Shown here in pieces: positions 63,285 to 64,000 of a stretch of DNA of 64,000 bases (positions within the stretch are counted from its first letter, which is position 1; the number at the start of each line of letters is the position of its first letter). Source of the DNA: Pseudomonas lutea (lineage in GTDB: Bacteria > Pseudomonadota > Gammaproteobacteria > Pseudomonadales > Pseudomonadaceae); NCBI RefSeq assembly GCF_000759445.1, contig NZ_JRMB01000002.1, positions 186,001-250,000 of the forward strand, written 5' to 3'. The notes below the pieces were generated by a model. That model was given only the letters and a program-made list of their open reading frames with translations. It did not search any database and was not told where the DNA came from. The position numbers were made by a program, and so were the translations under genes.

Positions 63285-64000
63285 ATGCCAGGAGGCGAAC
63301 ACCATCAGCCAGCGCCAGGCGCCTTCGATCTGCTAGACCTGGGTCCGGGACGGAACACAACGGTGTTTCGCCTCACGCTGGCCTTCATGATCCTGGTGCT
63401 GGTGACATTCATCTCTGTTGAGGGATGGCGAGCCTGGCGCGACTACAGGCACGCCTACGACTTCGCCCGGGACTCGGTGACCAACCTGGCACGCGCCACG
63501 GCGCAGCATGCCGAAGACGCCATCAGGCAGGTTGACATCCTGACCTATACGTTGGGGGAGCGCGTTGAGGGCGACGGCCTGGCGACCATGGACGTTCCGC
63601 GCATCCACGCCATGATGGTGCAGCAGTCCAGAATCATGCCCCAGCTGCATGGCCTGTTTATCTATGGTGCCGACGGTCGCTGGATCGTCACCGATAAGGA
63701 CGTGACCCCGGACACGGCAAACAACGCGGACAGAGAGTATTTCAACTATCACCGCACCCACACCGATCACCGCGTTCGCATCGGTAATGTGGTCAAAAGC
63801 CGCTCCACCGACGAGCTTATTATTCCCGTGTCTCGAAGGCTCAATAACCCTGACGGCTCATTCGCCGGCGTGCTCCTGGGGACGATCAAGCTCAGTTACT
63901 TCATGGACTATTACGGCGATTTCAAGATCGATGATCGCGGGGCACTGGTCCTGGCAATGCGTAACGGAACAATTCTGGTCAGGCGCCCTTTTGTGGATTC
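63285..64000 (+). CDS. Membrane sensor protein with dCache-like periplasmic domain (3' end outside the window)
   Basis: The frame starts at ATG 63285 with AGGAGG about 9 bp before it and stays open to the window end, about 238 codons. A first membrane segment lies at about 34-54 (VFRLTLAFMILVLVTFISV). A periplasmic dCache-type sensor domain follows (HGLFIYGADGRWIVTDKDVT, ADREYFNYHRTHTDHRVRIG, LLGTIKLSYFMDYYGDFKID). The output domain (diguanylate cyclase, kinase or other) is not in the window. It follows the CheB-like gene closely. Confidence 0.85.
   Translation, partial: MPGGEHHQPAPGAFDLLDLGPGRNTTVFRLTLAFMILVLVTFISVEGWRAWRDYRHAYDFARDSVTNLARATAQHAEDAIRQVDILTYTLGERVEGDGLATMDVPRIHAMMVQQSRIMPQLHGLFIYGADGRWIVTDKDVTPDTANNADREYFNYHRTHTDHRVRIGNVVKSRSTDELIIPVSRRLNNPDGSFAGVLLGTIKLSYFMDYYGDFKIDDRGALVLAMRNGTILVRRPFVD

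Overview
This 64 kb window reads as chromosomal DNA of a Pseudomonas. The bacterial housekeeping proteins (CysS, GlnS, PpiB, LpxH, MiaE, AcnB, the 1618-residue GdhB, SbcCD) have Pseudomonas-type sequences. The intergenic spaces carry the short palindromic REP/REPIN elements typical of this genus, in four sequence families. A dispersed repeat of about 290 bp and twin-hairpin repeats (31794-31837) resemble those I associate with the P. syringae/P. fluorescens lineages. The species is inferred, not proven. I found no rRNA or tRNA gene, no CRISPR array, no transposase and no prophage.

Layout: (1) 1-8108, a glycerol-type ABC transporter operon on the minus strand (binding protein cut by the window edge, small membrane protein, two permeases, two ATPases), divergent from a sigma-54 activator, with a sigma-54-like promoter and a cluster of TGAAC repeats between them. 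(2) 8109-9294, a Phd/PIN toxin-antitoxin pair between two REPINs. (3) 9295-13884, cysS-glnS divergent from ppiB-lpxH. (4) 13885-19656, a REP-rich gap, then a MarR-regulated tripartite efflux operon (regulator, outer-membrane factor, EmrA-like, EmrB-like) with two palindromic operators. (5) 19680-23957, miaE, a DUF1289 gene, then acnB behind an unusually structured leader. (6) 23958-32066, a repeat-rich region: nested inverted repeats around a GNAT acetyltransferase, then gdhB, then further repeat copies. (7) 32067-39482, a small hypothetical gene and a MoxR-DUF58-DUF4381-BatA-BatB/C-BatD operon. (8) 39625-45753, sbcD-sbcC, a eukaryote-like cyclophilin and a GST. (9) 45750-49074, several small uncharacterised genes, a periplasmic lactonase-family beta-propeller and a 9-bp minisatellite. 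(10) 49142-56093, a sugar-acid locus: two MFS transporters, a GguC/AraD1-like protein, an IlvD/Edd-family dehydratase and a FadR-type GntR regulator with matching candidate operators. (11) 56184-64000, signalling and respiration: a histidine kinase, a TPR response regulator, a chemoreceptor, malate:quinone oxidoreductase with a leader peptide, a stand-alone CheB-type methylesterase, and the start of a membrane sensor cut by the window edge.

The genes mostly serve carbon uptake and central metabolism (glycerol, sugar acids, aconitase, glutamate dehydrogenase, malate oxidation), envelope and drug efflux, and signalling. The most interesting undescribed candidates are the 160-nt structured element in front of acnB, the TGAAC array with the sigma-54 promoter, the nested inverted-repeat island around the GNAT gene, and the small-protein operon at 45750-46189.
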